From assembly GCF_014649535.1 (NCBI RefSeq), contig NZ_BMTF01000018.1:49089-113088 (forward strand): 64,000 nucleotides of DNA, read 5' to 3'. Below the pieces are notes generated by a model, which made no database searches, had not been told where the DNA came from, and saw nothing but the letters and a program-made list of their open reading frames with translations. Shown here piece by piece: positions 1 to 7,990 of this stretch; the stretch's first letter is position 1; every line of letters starts with the position of its first letter. Source of the stretch: Streptomyces gelaticus (GTDB lineage Bacteria > Actinomycetota > Actinomycetes > Streptomycetales > Streptomycetaceae). A program made the translations under genes and the position numbers.

Positions 1-483
1 GGGGCGGACGCCGAGTGGCTGCGCCGCTGGTGGCCGTCGGCCGGACCGGGCAGCCGCGCGGAGATCGGCCGCCCCCGCGACGAGGCGTGGGCGCGGGCGG
101 TGGCCAGGCTGGCCGGGGGGCTCGCGGTGGCGGTGGACTACGCCCATGTGCGCGAGGCGCGGCCCCCGTTCGGCACCCTGACCGGCTTCCGGGCCGGGCG
201 CGAGGTCCGGCCGGTGCCGGACGGCAGCTGCGACCTCACCTCGCACGTGGCGCTGGACGCGTGCGCGGCGGCCGGGTCCGGGGCCGGTGCACCGCCCGAG
301 CTGCTGAGCCAGCGCGAGGCGCTGCGCCGCCTCGGCGTCAGCGGCGAACGCCCGCCCCTGGCCCTGGCCTCGGCCGATCCGGCCGGCTACGTACGGGCGC
401 TCGCCTCGGCGGGCGAGGCGGCGGAGCTGACGGCCCGGGGCGGCCTCGGCGATTTCGGCTGGCTGATGCAGCACAGGGGCTGA
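1..483 (+). CDS. MidA/NDUFAF7-like SAM-dependent methyltransferase (C-terminal part)
   Basis: This is the last 160 residues of a protein whose start lies outside the window; the frame is open from base 1 to a TGA at 481-483. The stretch AVDYAHV, then GTLTGFRAGR, then VPDGSCDLTSHV matches the back half of the MidA/NDUFAF7 methyltransferase family (formerly DUF185), where the SAM-binding Rossmann fold is followed by a conserved PDG-D-T-HV segment. Mitochondrial NDUFAF7 dimethylates an arginine of complex I subunit NDUFS2, the homologue of NuoD. The next gene, 52 bases on and in the same direction, is a NuoD homologue, so NuoD is the obvious candidate substrate. The family call is fairly firm; the substrate is inference from human work and gene position. 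Confidence 0.8.
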   Translation, partial: GADAEWLRRWWPSAGPGSRAEIGRPRDEAWARAVARLAGGLAVAVDYAHVREARPPFGTLTGFRAGREVRPVPDGSCDLTSHVALDACAAAGSGAGAPPELLSQREALRRLGVSGERPPLALASADPAGYVRALASAGEAAELTARGGLGDFGWLMQHRG

Positions 484-535
484 GATCGGGCGCCCTGGAC
501 TCGGAGCCCCGGCGCGTCCACGCGATACTGGCCGC

Positions 536-1678
536 ATGACGGAGACGACAGTCGGCATCGGCGGCGCGGCGGAGAGCACCGACATGGTGCTCAACATCGG
601 CCCGCAGCACCCCTCCACCCACGGCGTGCTCCGACTGCGCATCGTCCTGGACGGCGAGCGCATCCAGCACGCCGAGCCGGTCATCGGCTACATGCACCGG
701 GGCGCGGAGAAGCTGTTCGAGGCTCGCGACTACCGGCAGATCGTCATGCTCGCCAACCGCCACGACTGGCTGTCGGCGTTCTCCAACGAGCTGGGCGTCG
801 TGATGGCCGTGGAGCGCATGCTCGGCATGGAGGTCCCGGAGCGCGCGGTCTGGACCCGCACCCTGCTCGCCGAGCTGAACCGGGTCCTGAACCATCTGAT
901 GTTCCTCGGTTCGTACCCGCTCGAACTCGGCGGGATCACCCCAGTGTTCTACGCCTTCCGTGAGCGCGAGGAGCTCCAGGCCGTGATGGAGGAGGTCTCC
1001 GGCGGCCGGATGCACTACATGTTCAACCGCGTCGGCGGCCTCAAGGAGGACCTGCCGGCCGGCTGGCTCGGCCGGGCCCGGGACGCCGTCGCCTCGGTCC
1101 GGTCCCGGATGGACGTCTACGACGACCTGGTGCTCGGCAACGAGATCTTCCGGGGCCGCACCCGCGGCGTGGGCGTGCTCAGTGCCGGGACCGTGCACGC
1201 GTACGGGGTGTCCGGGCCGATCGCCCGCGCCTCGGGCGTCGACTTCGATCTGCGGCGCGACGAGCCGTACCTCGCGTACGGGGAGCTCCAGGACACCCTG
1301 AAGGTGGTCACCCGCACCGAGGGCGACTGCCTGGCCCGCTTCGAATGCCTGCTGGAGCAGACGCAGAACGCCCTGGACCTCGCGGACGCCTGCCTGGACC
1401 GGATGGCCGGCCTGGCCCCCGGCCCGATCAACCAGCGGCTGCCCAAGGTGCTGAAGGCCCCCGAGGGCCACACCTACGCCTGGACCGAGAACCCGCTCGG
1501 CGTCAACGGCTACTACCTCGTGTCCAAGGGCGAGAAGACCCCGTACCGGCTGAAGCTCCGCTCCGCCTCGTACAACAACATCCAGGCGCTCACCGAGCTG
1601 CTGCCGGGCACGCTGGTCGCCGACATGGTGGCGATCCTGGGCTCGCTCTTCTTCGTGGTCGGCGACATCGACAAGTGA
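536..1678 (+). CDS. nuoD: NADH-quinone oxidoreductase subunit D homologue (orphan NuoD)
   Basis: The 380-residue product is homologous to NuoD, the 49-kDa subunit that helps form the quinone pocket of respiratory complex I, peripheral on the inner membrane face. The quinone-site loop IGPQHPSTHG is at 21-30, and the HRGAEKL segment that follows it in the family is at 54-60. The C-terminal part carries the expected NPLG and LRSASYNN-like segments. It is slightly shorter than NuoD from full nuo operons, and no other nuo gene is visible here, so it is a stand-alone copy. Arg55 aligns with the mammalian arginine methylated by NDUFAF7. Start: ATG at 536 gives the longest frame; Met17 at 584 is possible because the conserved domain begins just after it. 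A strong hairpin follows the stop. Confidence 0.92.
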   Translation: MTETTVGIGGAAESTDMVLNIGPQHPSTHGVLRLRIVLDGERIQHAEPVIGYMHRGAEKLFEARDYRQIVMLANRHDWLSAFSNELGVVMAVERMLGMEVPERAVWTRTLLAELNRVLNHLMFLGSYPLELGGITPVFYAFREREELQAVMEEVSGGRMHYMFNRVGGLKEDLPAGWLGRARDAVASVRSRMDVYDDLVLGNEIFRGRTRGVGVLSAGTVHAYGVSGPIARASGVDFDLRRDEPYLAYGELQDTLKVVTRTEGDCLARFECLLEQTQNALDLADACLDRMAGLAPGPINQRLPKVLKAPEGHTYAWTENPLGVNGYYLVSKGEKTPYRLKLRSASYNNIQALTELLPGTLVADMVAILGSLFFVVGDIDK

Positions 1679-1688
1679 CCGGAGCGCG

Positions 1689-1723
1689 GCGGCCGCCGTC
1701 CCGGGACCCGGGACGGCGGCCGC
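1689..1723. terminator. Bidirectional terminator hairpin
   Basis: A perfect 17-bp inverted repeat (1689-1705 with 1707-1723) has one base at its centre. It lies between the nuoD stop at 1678 and the stop of the leftward gene at 1751, so it can serve both convergent units. There is no T run, as is common for Streptomyces terminators. Confidence 0.75.
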
Positions 1724-1750
1724 TGCTCGTTGCGCGGGGATCGCGCCGCG

Positions 1751-2764
1751 CTACGAGATCGCGCTCCGCAGCTCCACCACGTCCATCTGTTCGGTCTCGT
1801 CGTGTGCGGTCAGGTCGATGACCTCGCCGGCGACGCGGTCCGGGGCCTCGTCCGTGCGGTGCGCGGCCAGCGCCTCCGCGCCCACCACATCGGCGAGGTC
1901 CTCGTCCTGCACGGACTCGATCGCGGCACGTGCCGCCTTCTGCGTACCGAAGAAGTCGAAGCTGCCCTGCGGCACCGGGTGGCGGCGGGAGGCCGCGTAC
2001 GGGGCGACGGCGGTGGCGGCCGGTGCGGTGCGCGCCGGGGGCAGCGCGGCGGACGGGCGGGGCGCGGGCAGGGCGGCCGGCGGGCGCAGATGCTGCGCGC
2101 CGGTCCGGTCCTCGTCCGCGGTGTGCTTGCCCTGCCGCTCCTCCGCCTCCCGGGACCGCTCCGCCAGATCACGCTTCCTGGCCTGCTCGGCGGTACGGCG
2201 CGCCTCCTGGAGCGCCCCGTTGCGCGAGAGGTCCTCCAGCGCCTGGGCGGCCCGCAGATAGGCGGCCGGCGTCGGCGTGCTGCGTGCGGCAGGCAGCTCG
2301 CGGGGCGTGGCGGCCTCGATGGCGAGCTGCCTGCGGCCCTCCAGTGCGCTGGCCCGCGCGGTCTCGGCGGTGGCGTACCGGCGCAGCAGCGCGGCGTGCT
2401 CCCCGCGGAGGTTGGCGAGCTCCACGCGCTTGCGGCGCAGCTTCGTCTCCAGCCGGGTGCGCAGCTCCCGCGACTCCTCCAGGTCGCCCTCCAGCTCGGA
2501 GAGGCGCTCCTCGGCCCGCCACTGGTCACCGGCGCGGGCCCGCGTCAGCTCCGCGACCCGGCGGCCGGCTTCCCGGTCCCAGCTGCGCATCAGATACGCG
2601 CCGGTCACGGCGGCGGCCGCCGAGGCGGCCACCAGACCCCGCAGGACCAGGGGCTCGGCGAGCAGCCAGGCGCCCGAGGCACAGAGGACCGAGACTCCGA
2701 CGACTGCCGACGGCGGAAGGATTCTGTGCAGAGGTGGCGAATGGCGATGACGTCCACGTGGCAT
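1751..2764 (-). CDS. Membrane-anchored coiled-coil protein of unknown function
   Basis: The product has 337 residues. Two hydrophobic segments near the N-terminus (about residues 19-36 and 40-57) are followed by a charged helical region at about 65-170, rich in Glu, Arg and Leu and typical of a coiled coil. A Pro/Ala-rich low-complexity part follows, and the acidic tail contains a QGSFDFFGTQKAARAAIESVQDEDLADVVG-like stretch, described here only in part. I recognise no catalytic motif. The ATG at 2764 directly precedes the hydrophobic region; the frame stays open further upstream, but that part overlaps the binding-protein gene and reads like a shadow. It probably sits at the cytoplasmic membrane with a long soluble tail. 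It faces nuoD tail to tail and lies just downstream of the ABC importer genes. Function unknown. Confidence 0.7.
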   Translation of the reverse strand: MPRGRHRHSPPLHRILPPSAVVGVSVLCASGAWLLAEPLVLRGLVAASAAAAVTGAYLMRSWDREAGRRVAELTRARAGDQWRAEERLSELEGDLEESRELRTRLETKLRRKRVELANLRGEHAALLRRYATAETARASALEGRRQLAIEAATPRELPAARSTPTPAAYLRAAQALEDLSRNGALQEARRTAEQARKRDLAERSREAEERQGKHTADEDRTGAQHLRPPAALPAPRPSAALPPARTAPAATAVAPYAASRRHPVPQGSFDFFGTQKAARAAIESVQDEDLADVVGAEALAAHRTDEAPDRVAGEVIDLTAHDETEQMDVVELRSAIS

Positions 2765-2859
2765 GGCCTGAAATTTACCGTGTGTACGGGGCACTTGGGG
2801 GGCCGCCTGCCAATCTGTTCCCTGCCGGTTACCTGACGGCCCCCTTTCCGCCCCGATTC

Positions 2860-3846
2860 CTACTTCCCGACGAGGCCCTTCGCGCGCAGATAGTCCTTGG
2901 CCACATCGGCGGGCTTTGCGCGCTCGGCGTCGACCTTGCGGTTCAGTTCCGCGAGATCCTCGGTGGTGAGCGCCTTGGTGAGCTTGCCGAGTGCGTCGGC
3001 AATGTCCTGGGAACCGGCATCCTCGGCATTGAGGACCGGCAGTACGTTGTCGGCGTTCTGGAGCTTCTTGTCGTCCTCCAGGAACACCAGGCCGTAGCTG
3101 TCCAGCACCGCGTCCGTGGTGGTGGTGAGGACCATCTGGTCCTTGCCGTCCTTGACCGCCTGCTTGGACTGCGGCGTACCGACTCCCTTGGGGTCTATAC
3201 CGGTGACATTGATGCCGTAGGTCTTCTTCAGACCGGGGGCGCAGAACGGCCGCACCTCGCACTCGTCGCCCGCCGCGATCTTCACTCCGGCCTTCGACCT
3301 GCCGAGATCCGAAAGGGTCTTGAGCTTGTTCTTCCCGGCGAATTCCTTGGTCACCGCGAAGGCGTTCTGGTCGACCGCAGCACCGGCCGGGAGCACCTTC
3401 AGTCCGCGCGGGGCGGCGAGCTTCTCCAGGGCGGCGACCGTGGCCGCCGTGTCACCGGAGGCGACCGGCGCCTTCTCGGCCTTCTTCGGACCGTTCACCT
3501 TGGCATTGAGGAATTCGGCGATCGTCGCGGCGTATTCGGGGACGACATCGATCTCGCCCTTCTCCAGGGACGGCTCGTACAGTTCCCGGTTCGCCACCGT
3601 GGTGACCGAGGTGCTGTATCCGGCGTCGCCCAGGATCTGCGCGTACAGCTCCGCGAGCACCTTGGACTCCGTGAAGGAGGCCGCGCCGACGACCAGCGAG
3701 CCCTTCTTGCCGGAGCCCGCGGCGCCGCCGGAGGATGCCGCGCCCGCCTTGTCCTTCTCCAGGCTGTCGCCGCCGCAGGCGGCGAGCGAGCCGGCCAGCG
3801 CGACCATCCCGATGACCGCGCCGGCTATGCGCGAGGTCTTGCTCAT
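2860..3846 (-). CDS. Glycine betaine/choline-type ABC transporter substrate-binding lipoprotein
   Basis: The product has 328 residues. It begins with a lipoprotein signal whose lipobox LAAC ends at about residue 24. The mature part starts near SLVVGAASFTESKVLAELY, which resembles the OpuAC/ProX-like binding proteins for quaternary amines, and continues with the two-lobe fold expected of that family (QNAFAVTKEFA, then the DSYGLVFLEDD region). It would capture betaine, choline or a similar osmoprotectant outside the membrane. Start: ATG at 3846 has a good GGAGAA Shine-Dalgarno 6 bases upstream. Two permease genes lie upstream on the same strand and an ATPase gene is divergent from them. The exact substrate cannot be read from the sequence. 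Confidence 0.88.
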   Translation of the reverse strand: MSKTSRIAGAVIGMVALAGSLAACGGDSLEKDKAGAASSGGAAGSGKKGSLVVGAASFTESKVLAELYAQILGDAGYSTSVTTVANRELYEPSLEKGEIDVVPEYAATIAEFLNAKVNGPKKAEKAPVASGDTAATVAALEKLAAPRGLKVLPAGAAVDQNAFAVTKEFAGKNKLKTLSDLGRSKAGVKIAAGDECEVRPFCAPGLKKTYGINVTGIDPKGVGTPQSKQAVKDGKDQMVLTTTTDAVLDSYGLVFLEDDKKLQNADNVLPVLNAEDAGSQDIADALGKLTKALTTEDLAELNRKVDAERAKPADVAKDYLRAKGLVGK

Positions 3847-3955
3847 TGTCGTTCTCCGTCCACAGCCACAGGGCTGTACGAGTTCGCAGCAACAGGTCCG
3901 TACGTGATGCGATCCGTCGATCACGGACCGGGTTCCATGGGCGCTCACGCCGCCG

Positions 3956-4630
3956 TCACGCCGTCCGGCGGCGGCGCAGCGGTGACAGCAGCCGGTCCAG
4001 GCCGACCAGTACCGCCTCCACCAGCAGCGCGAGCACGGCGACCAGCACCGCTCCCGCGACCACCTGCGGTGTGTTGTACGTGTTGAAGCCGGCGGTGATG
4101 ATCCGGCCGAGGCCTCCCTGGCCGGCCATCGCGGCGATCGTCGCCGTGGCGACCACCTGGACCGCGGCGGAGCGCAGCCCGGTCATGATCATCGGGTAGG
4201 CCAGCGGGAGTTCGACCCGGAGGAAGAGCTGCCGCCCGGACATCCCCATGCCGCGCGCCGCCTCCCTCACCGACCGGTCGACCTCCGCCATACCGACGTA
4301 GGCGTTGGTCAGCAGCGGCGGCACGGCGAACAGCACCAGCGCGATGACCGTCGGCACATATCCGGCGTTGCGCAGCGGCGAGACCATGAAGAGGGCCAGC
4401 ACCGCGAAGACCGGCACCGCCCGCCCCACGTTGGAGAGGTTGACGGCCAGCGCGCCCCCCTTTCCGATGTGTCCCAGGTACAGCGCGACCGGCAGCGCCA
4501 CCGCGCACGCCAGGGCGAGCGCGACGCCGCTGACGTACAGATGCTCGGCGAGCCGGTGGGCCGCCCCGCTCTCCCCCGACCAGTTGGCGCCGGTGGTGAG
4601 CCAGGTCCAGGCCTCGCCGAGAACTCCCAT
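3956..4630 (-). CDS. ABC transporter permease (betaine/osmoprotectant type)
   Basis: This 224-residue membrane protein has about five or six hydrophobic helices. The EAA-loop signature of importer permeases, starting REAARGMGMSGRQLF, contacts the ATPase; GLGRIITAGFNTYN is typical of OpuCB/OpuCD-like permeases. The gene starts 3 bases after the stop of the partner permease gene at 4634, which implies translational coupling and a heterodimeric pore. It is followed by the substrate-binding lipoprotein gene on the same strand. The length is normal for the family. Confidence 0.88.
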   Translation of the reverse strand: MGVLGEAWTWLTTGANWSGESGAAHRLAEHLYVSGVALALACAVALPVALYLGHIGKGGALAVNLSNVGRAVPVFAVLALFMVSPLRNAGYVPTVIALVLFAVPPLLTNAYVGMAEVDRSVREAARGMGMSGRQLFLRVELPLAYPMIMTGLRSAAVQVVATATIAAMAGQGGLGRIITAGFNTYNTPQVVAGAVLVAVLALLVEAVLVGLDRLLSPLRRRRTA

Positions 4631-4633
4631 GGG

Positions 4634-5344
4634 TCAGACCGCCTTTGCCACGGTGGCCGCGTCCGCGTGCGCGGCGCGTATTCGGGTCCAGGGGGTCAGC
4701 AGCCGCTGCACACCGAGCAGCAGCAGATCCGCGACGACCGCGAGCAGTACGCACAGGACCGAGGCCGTGAGCACCTGGGCCTTGAAGAAGCTGGGGAGCG
4801 CGTCCCCTATGAGGTTGCCGAGGCCGCCCCTGCCGATGATCGACCCGACCGTCGTCAGCGCGATCGTCGACACCGTGGCGATCCTTACACCGGCCATCAA
4901 TGCGGGTACGGCCAGCGGGAGTTCGACCTCCCACAGCAGCCGGGCCGGTCCGTATCCCATCCCCTTCGCGGCCTCCTTCGCCTCCTGGGGCACGGCTTCG
5001 AGACCGGCCAGGATGTTCCGCACGAGAATGGTCAGCGAATACAGCACCAGGCCGGTGACCACCAGCGCGGCGGAAAGCCCGAACAGCGGCAGCAGCAGCG
5101 AGAACATGGCGAGCGAGGGCACGGTGTAGAGCACCGTCGTCAGCCCGAGCACCGGTCCGGCGAAACGGCGGCTGCGGCGCGCCAGCAGCGCCAGCGGAAA
5201 AGCCACCAGGAGTCCGATCACCACCGAGACCGCGGTGATCCAGATGTGCTGGACCGTCGCATCGGTCAACTCCTGGCTGCGGGAGCGGAGATACTCCCCG
5301 CAGATCCAGTCGTTCGTCACCAGGCAGTTCTGTCCCGCGGCCAT
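4634..5344 (-). CDS. ABC transporter permease (betaine/osmoprotectant type)
   Basis: This 236-residue membrane protein is the first gene of the leftward transporter operon. Its hydrophobic helices include AVSVVIGLLVAFPLALLA near the N-terminus. The EAA loop is EAKEAAKGMGYGPARLLWEVELP-like and is followed by TIALTTVGSIIGRGGLG, as in OpuC-type permeases. ATG at 5344 is preceded by a GGGAGGTGGGG Shine-Dalgarno. The start lies in a 129-base divergent region shared with the ATPase gene. With the downstream permease it should form the transmembrane pore. Confidence 0.88.
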   Translation of the reverse strand: MAAGQNCLVTNDWICGEYLRSRSQELTDATVQHIWITAVSVVIGLLVAFPLALLARRSRRFAGPVLGLTTVLYTVPSLAMFSLLLPLFGLSAALVVTGLVLYSLTILVRNILAGLEAVPQEAKEAAKGMGYGPARLLWEVELPLAVPALMAGVRIATVSTIALTTVGSIIGRGGLGNLIGDALPSFFKAQVLTASVLCVLLAVVADLLLLGVQRLLTPWTRIRAAHADAATVAKAV

Positions 5345-5473
5345 CCGTCCCCACCTCCCGGTCACCGTTTCGCACGTATGTCCGACGACCCTATCCTCGA
5401 CGACCGACAATCGCCGGAGCCGTTGTATTTCAGCAACATGTCCTTCACAGAACACGCGCCACAATGGGGAACC
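5345..5473. promoter_or_regulatory. Divergent promoter region of the osmoprotectant transporter
   Basis: This region separates the leftward permease/binding-protein operon from the rightward ATPase gene. A TAGGGT hexamer on the minus strand (5388-5393) looks like a Streptomyces -10 box for the permease operon, but no convincing -35 at the usual spacing goes with it. The middle is relatively A+T-rich for this genome. The exact promoters are not certain. Confidence 0.4.
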
Positions 5474-6667
5474 ATGATCCGTTTCGAGCACGTCACCAAG
5501 CGGTACGCGGACGGCACCACCGCCGTCGACGGCCTTTCCTTCGAGGTCGCCGAGGGTGAACTGGTCACGCTCGTCGGACCGTCGGGGTGCGGCAAGACGA
5601 CCACCATGAAGATGGTGAACCGACTGATCGAACCGACCGAGGGCCGGATATCCGTCGACGGGGACGACATATCCGCCATCGACCCCGTTCGGCTGCGCCG
5701 CCGTATCGGTTATGTCATCCAGCAGGTGGGGCTCTTCCCGCACCGCACGATCCTGGAGAACACCGCGACCGTCCCCCATCTCCTGGGCTGGAAAAGGGGA
5801 AAGGGCCGCGAACGCGCCGCCGAACTCCTCGACCTTGTCGGACTTGACCCTTCCGTTTATGGCGACCGCTATCCGGAACAGCTCTCCGGCGGTCAGCGCC
5901 AACGCGTCGGGGTGGCAAGGGCGCTGGCCGCGGACCCGCCGGTGCTGCTGATGGACGAGCCTTTCGGCGCGGTCGACCCGGTCGTACGGGAGCGGCTGCA
6001 GAACGAATTCCTGAAACTTCAGGAACGGGTCCGCAAAACAGTCCTGTTCGTCACGCACGACATCGAGGAGGCGGTCCGGCTCGGCGACCGGATCGCCGTC
6101 TACGGACAGGGCACCATCGAGCAGTTCGACTCCCCCGCCACCGTGCTCGGCTCACCCGCCACCCCCTACGTCGCGGATTTCGTCGGCGCCGACCGCGGCC
6201 TCAAGCGGCTCTCCGTGACCCCCATCGAGGAGGGCGACCTCGATCAGCCTCCCGTCGTCCACCTCGACGACCCCCTGGCGCGGGCGACCGAACGGCTGCG
6301 GGCCGAGGGCGCGCGCTGGGCCGTCGTCCTGGACGGCCGGGACAATCTGCACGGCTGGATCCCCGCCGACGCCACCGCCGCCGGGGCCGGGGCCGGGGAC
6401 ACGGTGCGTGCGCACGCCCGCAGGATGGAGGCGTGGCTGCCCGTCGGCGCCCCGCTCAAGCAGGCATTCGCCACCATGCTCCAGCACGACGCGGGCTGGA
6501 TCGCCGTCATCGACGAGGAGAGCACCGGCCGGTTCCTCGGCGTGCTCACCCCGGCCCGGCTGCACGAGGCGCTGCGCCGCTCGATCGACGCGGACGCCCA
6601 GGACGTCCCGCGCGCCGAGGTGGCGGTCGAGACGGTGGAGAGCGTCGCCAAGACCGCCGCGCGGTGA
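5474..6667 (+). CDS. Betaine/osmoprotectant ABC transporter ATP-binding protein with CBS-like region
   Basis: The product has 397 residues. The N-terminal ABC ATPase has Walker A GPSGCGKT (35-42), the signature LSGGQRQR (from 137) and Walker B LLMDEP (about 158-163), with the switch histidine in VTHDIEEA. The part after residue about 250 looks like a pair of CBS domains, as in OpuA/OpuCA/ProV ATPases, where they sense ionic strength or nucleotides. It powers the importer encoded by the divergent permease and binding-protein genes. Start: ATG at 5474 has GGGGA just upstream. An earlier ATG at 5437 would add 12 residues but has no good ribosome site. Placing the ATPase gene divergent from its permeases is less usual than a single operon. 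Confidence 0.9.
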   Translation: MIRFEHVTKRYADGTTAVDGLSFEVAEGELVTLVGPSGCGKTTTMKMVNRLIEPTEGRISVDGDDISAIDPVRLRRRIGYVIQQVGLFPHRTILENTATVPHLLGWKRGKGRERAAELLDLVGLDPSVYGDRYPEQLSGGQRQRVGVARALAADPPVLLMDEPFGAVDPVVRERLQNEFLKLQERVRKTVLFVTHDIEEAVRLGDRIAVYGQGTIEQFDSPATVLGSPATPYVADFVGADRGLKRLSVTPIEEGDLDQPPVVHLDDPLARATERLRAEGARWAVVLDGRDNLHGWIPADATAAGAGAGDTVRAHARRMEAWLPVGAPLKQAFATMLQHDAGWIAVIDEESTGRFLGVLTPARLHEALRRSIDADAQDVPRAEVAVETVESVAKTAAR

Positions 6668-6727
6668 ACCGGGCGTCCCCGGCGCACCGCGCGGCGGCCC
6701 TTGTCGGCTCCCGCTTCGGCTCCCGCT

Positions 6728-7852
6728 TCAGTTCTCGCTGAGCCGGCTGCTCAGCCAGTCCAGCGCGGACGGGATCTCCCGCCGCCAGGTGTTGAAGTTG
6801 TGCCCGCCGCTGTCGAGCACGATCGACGAGACCTGGGCGGGCGGCTTCACCTTGGAGATGAACTGCCGCGTGGTGCGGTAGTTCCCCTCGCCGTGCCGGG
6901 AGGTCGTGACGAGGAAGGACGAGTCGGGATGCTTCGGCATGTGGTCCAGACTCCACATCAGATCGGCGCGGTCACGCGCGCTCTGGTCGCCGTGGAAGAG
7001 ATCCCCGGTCGTCGGGTCCTCGGCCGCCTTGTAGTACGCGGAGAGCCCGACGCTCGCCGCGAACCGGTCCGGGTGGTGGAGCCCGATCTTCAGCGCGCAG
7101 TACCCCCCGGTCGAGTTGCCGATGATGCCCCAGTTGCGGGCCAGCGTGCCGACCCGGTACGACTCCGAGATCACCCGCGGCAGATCCTTCGCGAGGTACG
7201 TCTCGGTCTGCGGCCCTCCCTTTATGTCCACGCACTCGGTGTCCCGCGGCGGCGCGACCGTCGGCCGCAGCATCACCAGGATCATCGGCTGGGCCCGGCC
7301 CGCCTTCACCCGTTCGTGCGCAGTCCGCGGGTACCCGAGGCTCTTCACAAGGTTCTCCGAGACGCCCGGGTAGCCGGTGAGCACGACGACCGCGGGGAAC
7401 TTGCGGCGGGCGAAGGCCGGCTGGAAGTACTCGGGCGGCAGATACACATACGCCGAGCTCTCGATCTTCGACTGCCGGCCGGCGATCACGACCTTGTCGA
7501 TCCGCCCGGCCATCGTGGGCCGCGAACCGCCCGGCACGTCCGGCCGCTGGACCCCGACCCGGACGATGTTCTTGGAGGCCGCCGTCCCGTCCGCGTGGTC
7601 CGTGACCACACCCAGATCCTGCTTCTGGCCGAACAGGTCGGCCCACGAGCCGTAGAAGAGGAAGGAATTGTTCGCCACCAGGCCCACCGTGACGAAAATC
7701 GTCACCTGGGTCACCAGCAGCAGACCGACCCTGCCGAGCACGGCGGACACGCTGCGACGGGCCAGCCGGGGCCAGAGCCAGATCGTTGCGGCGAAGAACA
7801 CCACGGCCAGCACAATGGCCAGACCCAGAAATGTCCTACTGGTAAGACCCAT
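6728..7852 (-). CDS. Membrane-anchored alpha/beta-hydrolase-fold esterase
   Basis: The product has 374 residues. Two hydrophobic helices (about 8-27 and 42-62) anchor it, so the rest is probably extracellular. The catalytic part belongs to the esterase D/antigen 85-like group: AYVYLPPEYF at about 134-143, the nucleophile elbow GNSTGG at 245-250 (Ser247), and a late histidine in SGGHNFNTW. The gene is divergent from an MprF-like aminoacyl-phosphatidylglycerol synthase, with 138 bases between the starts. That position suggests a role in removing or editing the aminoacyl group from lipids, by analogy with the hydrolases known next to such synthases in Pseudomonas and Enterococcus. The fold is well supported; the substrate is inference. 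Confidence 0.82.
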   Translation of the reverse strand: MGLTSRTFLGLAIVLAVVFFAATIWLWPRLARRSVSAVLGRVGLLLVTQVTIFVTVGLVANNSFLFYGSWADLFGQKQDLGVVTDHADGTAASKNIVRVGVQRPDVPGGSRPTMAGRIDKVVIAGRQSKIESSAYVYLPPEYFQPAFARRKFPAVVVLTGYPGVSENLVKSLGYPRTAHERVKAGRAQPMILVMLRPTVAPPRDTECVDIKGGPQTETYLAKDLPRVISESYRVGTLARNWGIIGNSTGGYCALKIGLHHPDRFAASVGLSAYYKAAEDPTTGDLFHGDQSARDRADLMWSLDHMPKHPDSSFLVTTSRHGEGNYRTTRQFISKVKPPAQVSSIVLDSGGHNFNTWRREIPSALDWLSSRLSEN

Positions 7853-7990
7853 GGGGTTGAGCTTTCTTGTCTGGAAATTTCCGACTGTCGGGTGAACCCG
7901 CAGCCCGGAAGCCTCGTCCTACAGGTCGCACATCGTCCGGAGGGCTACGACCGAAGGACTCAAGAATCTCTCGCGGAACCACGGGAAACG

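Noticed and set aside
1930..4086. A 700-codon plus-strand frame across the coiled-coil and binding-protein genes
   Set aside because: Its translation is rich in Arg, Pro and Ala with no recognisable feature; the minus-strand lipoprotein and ribosome site are convincing.
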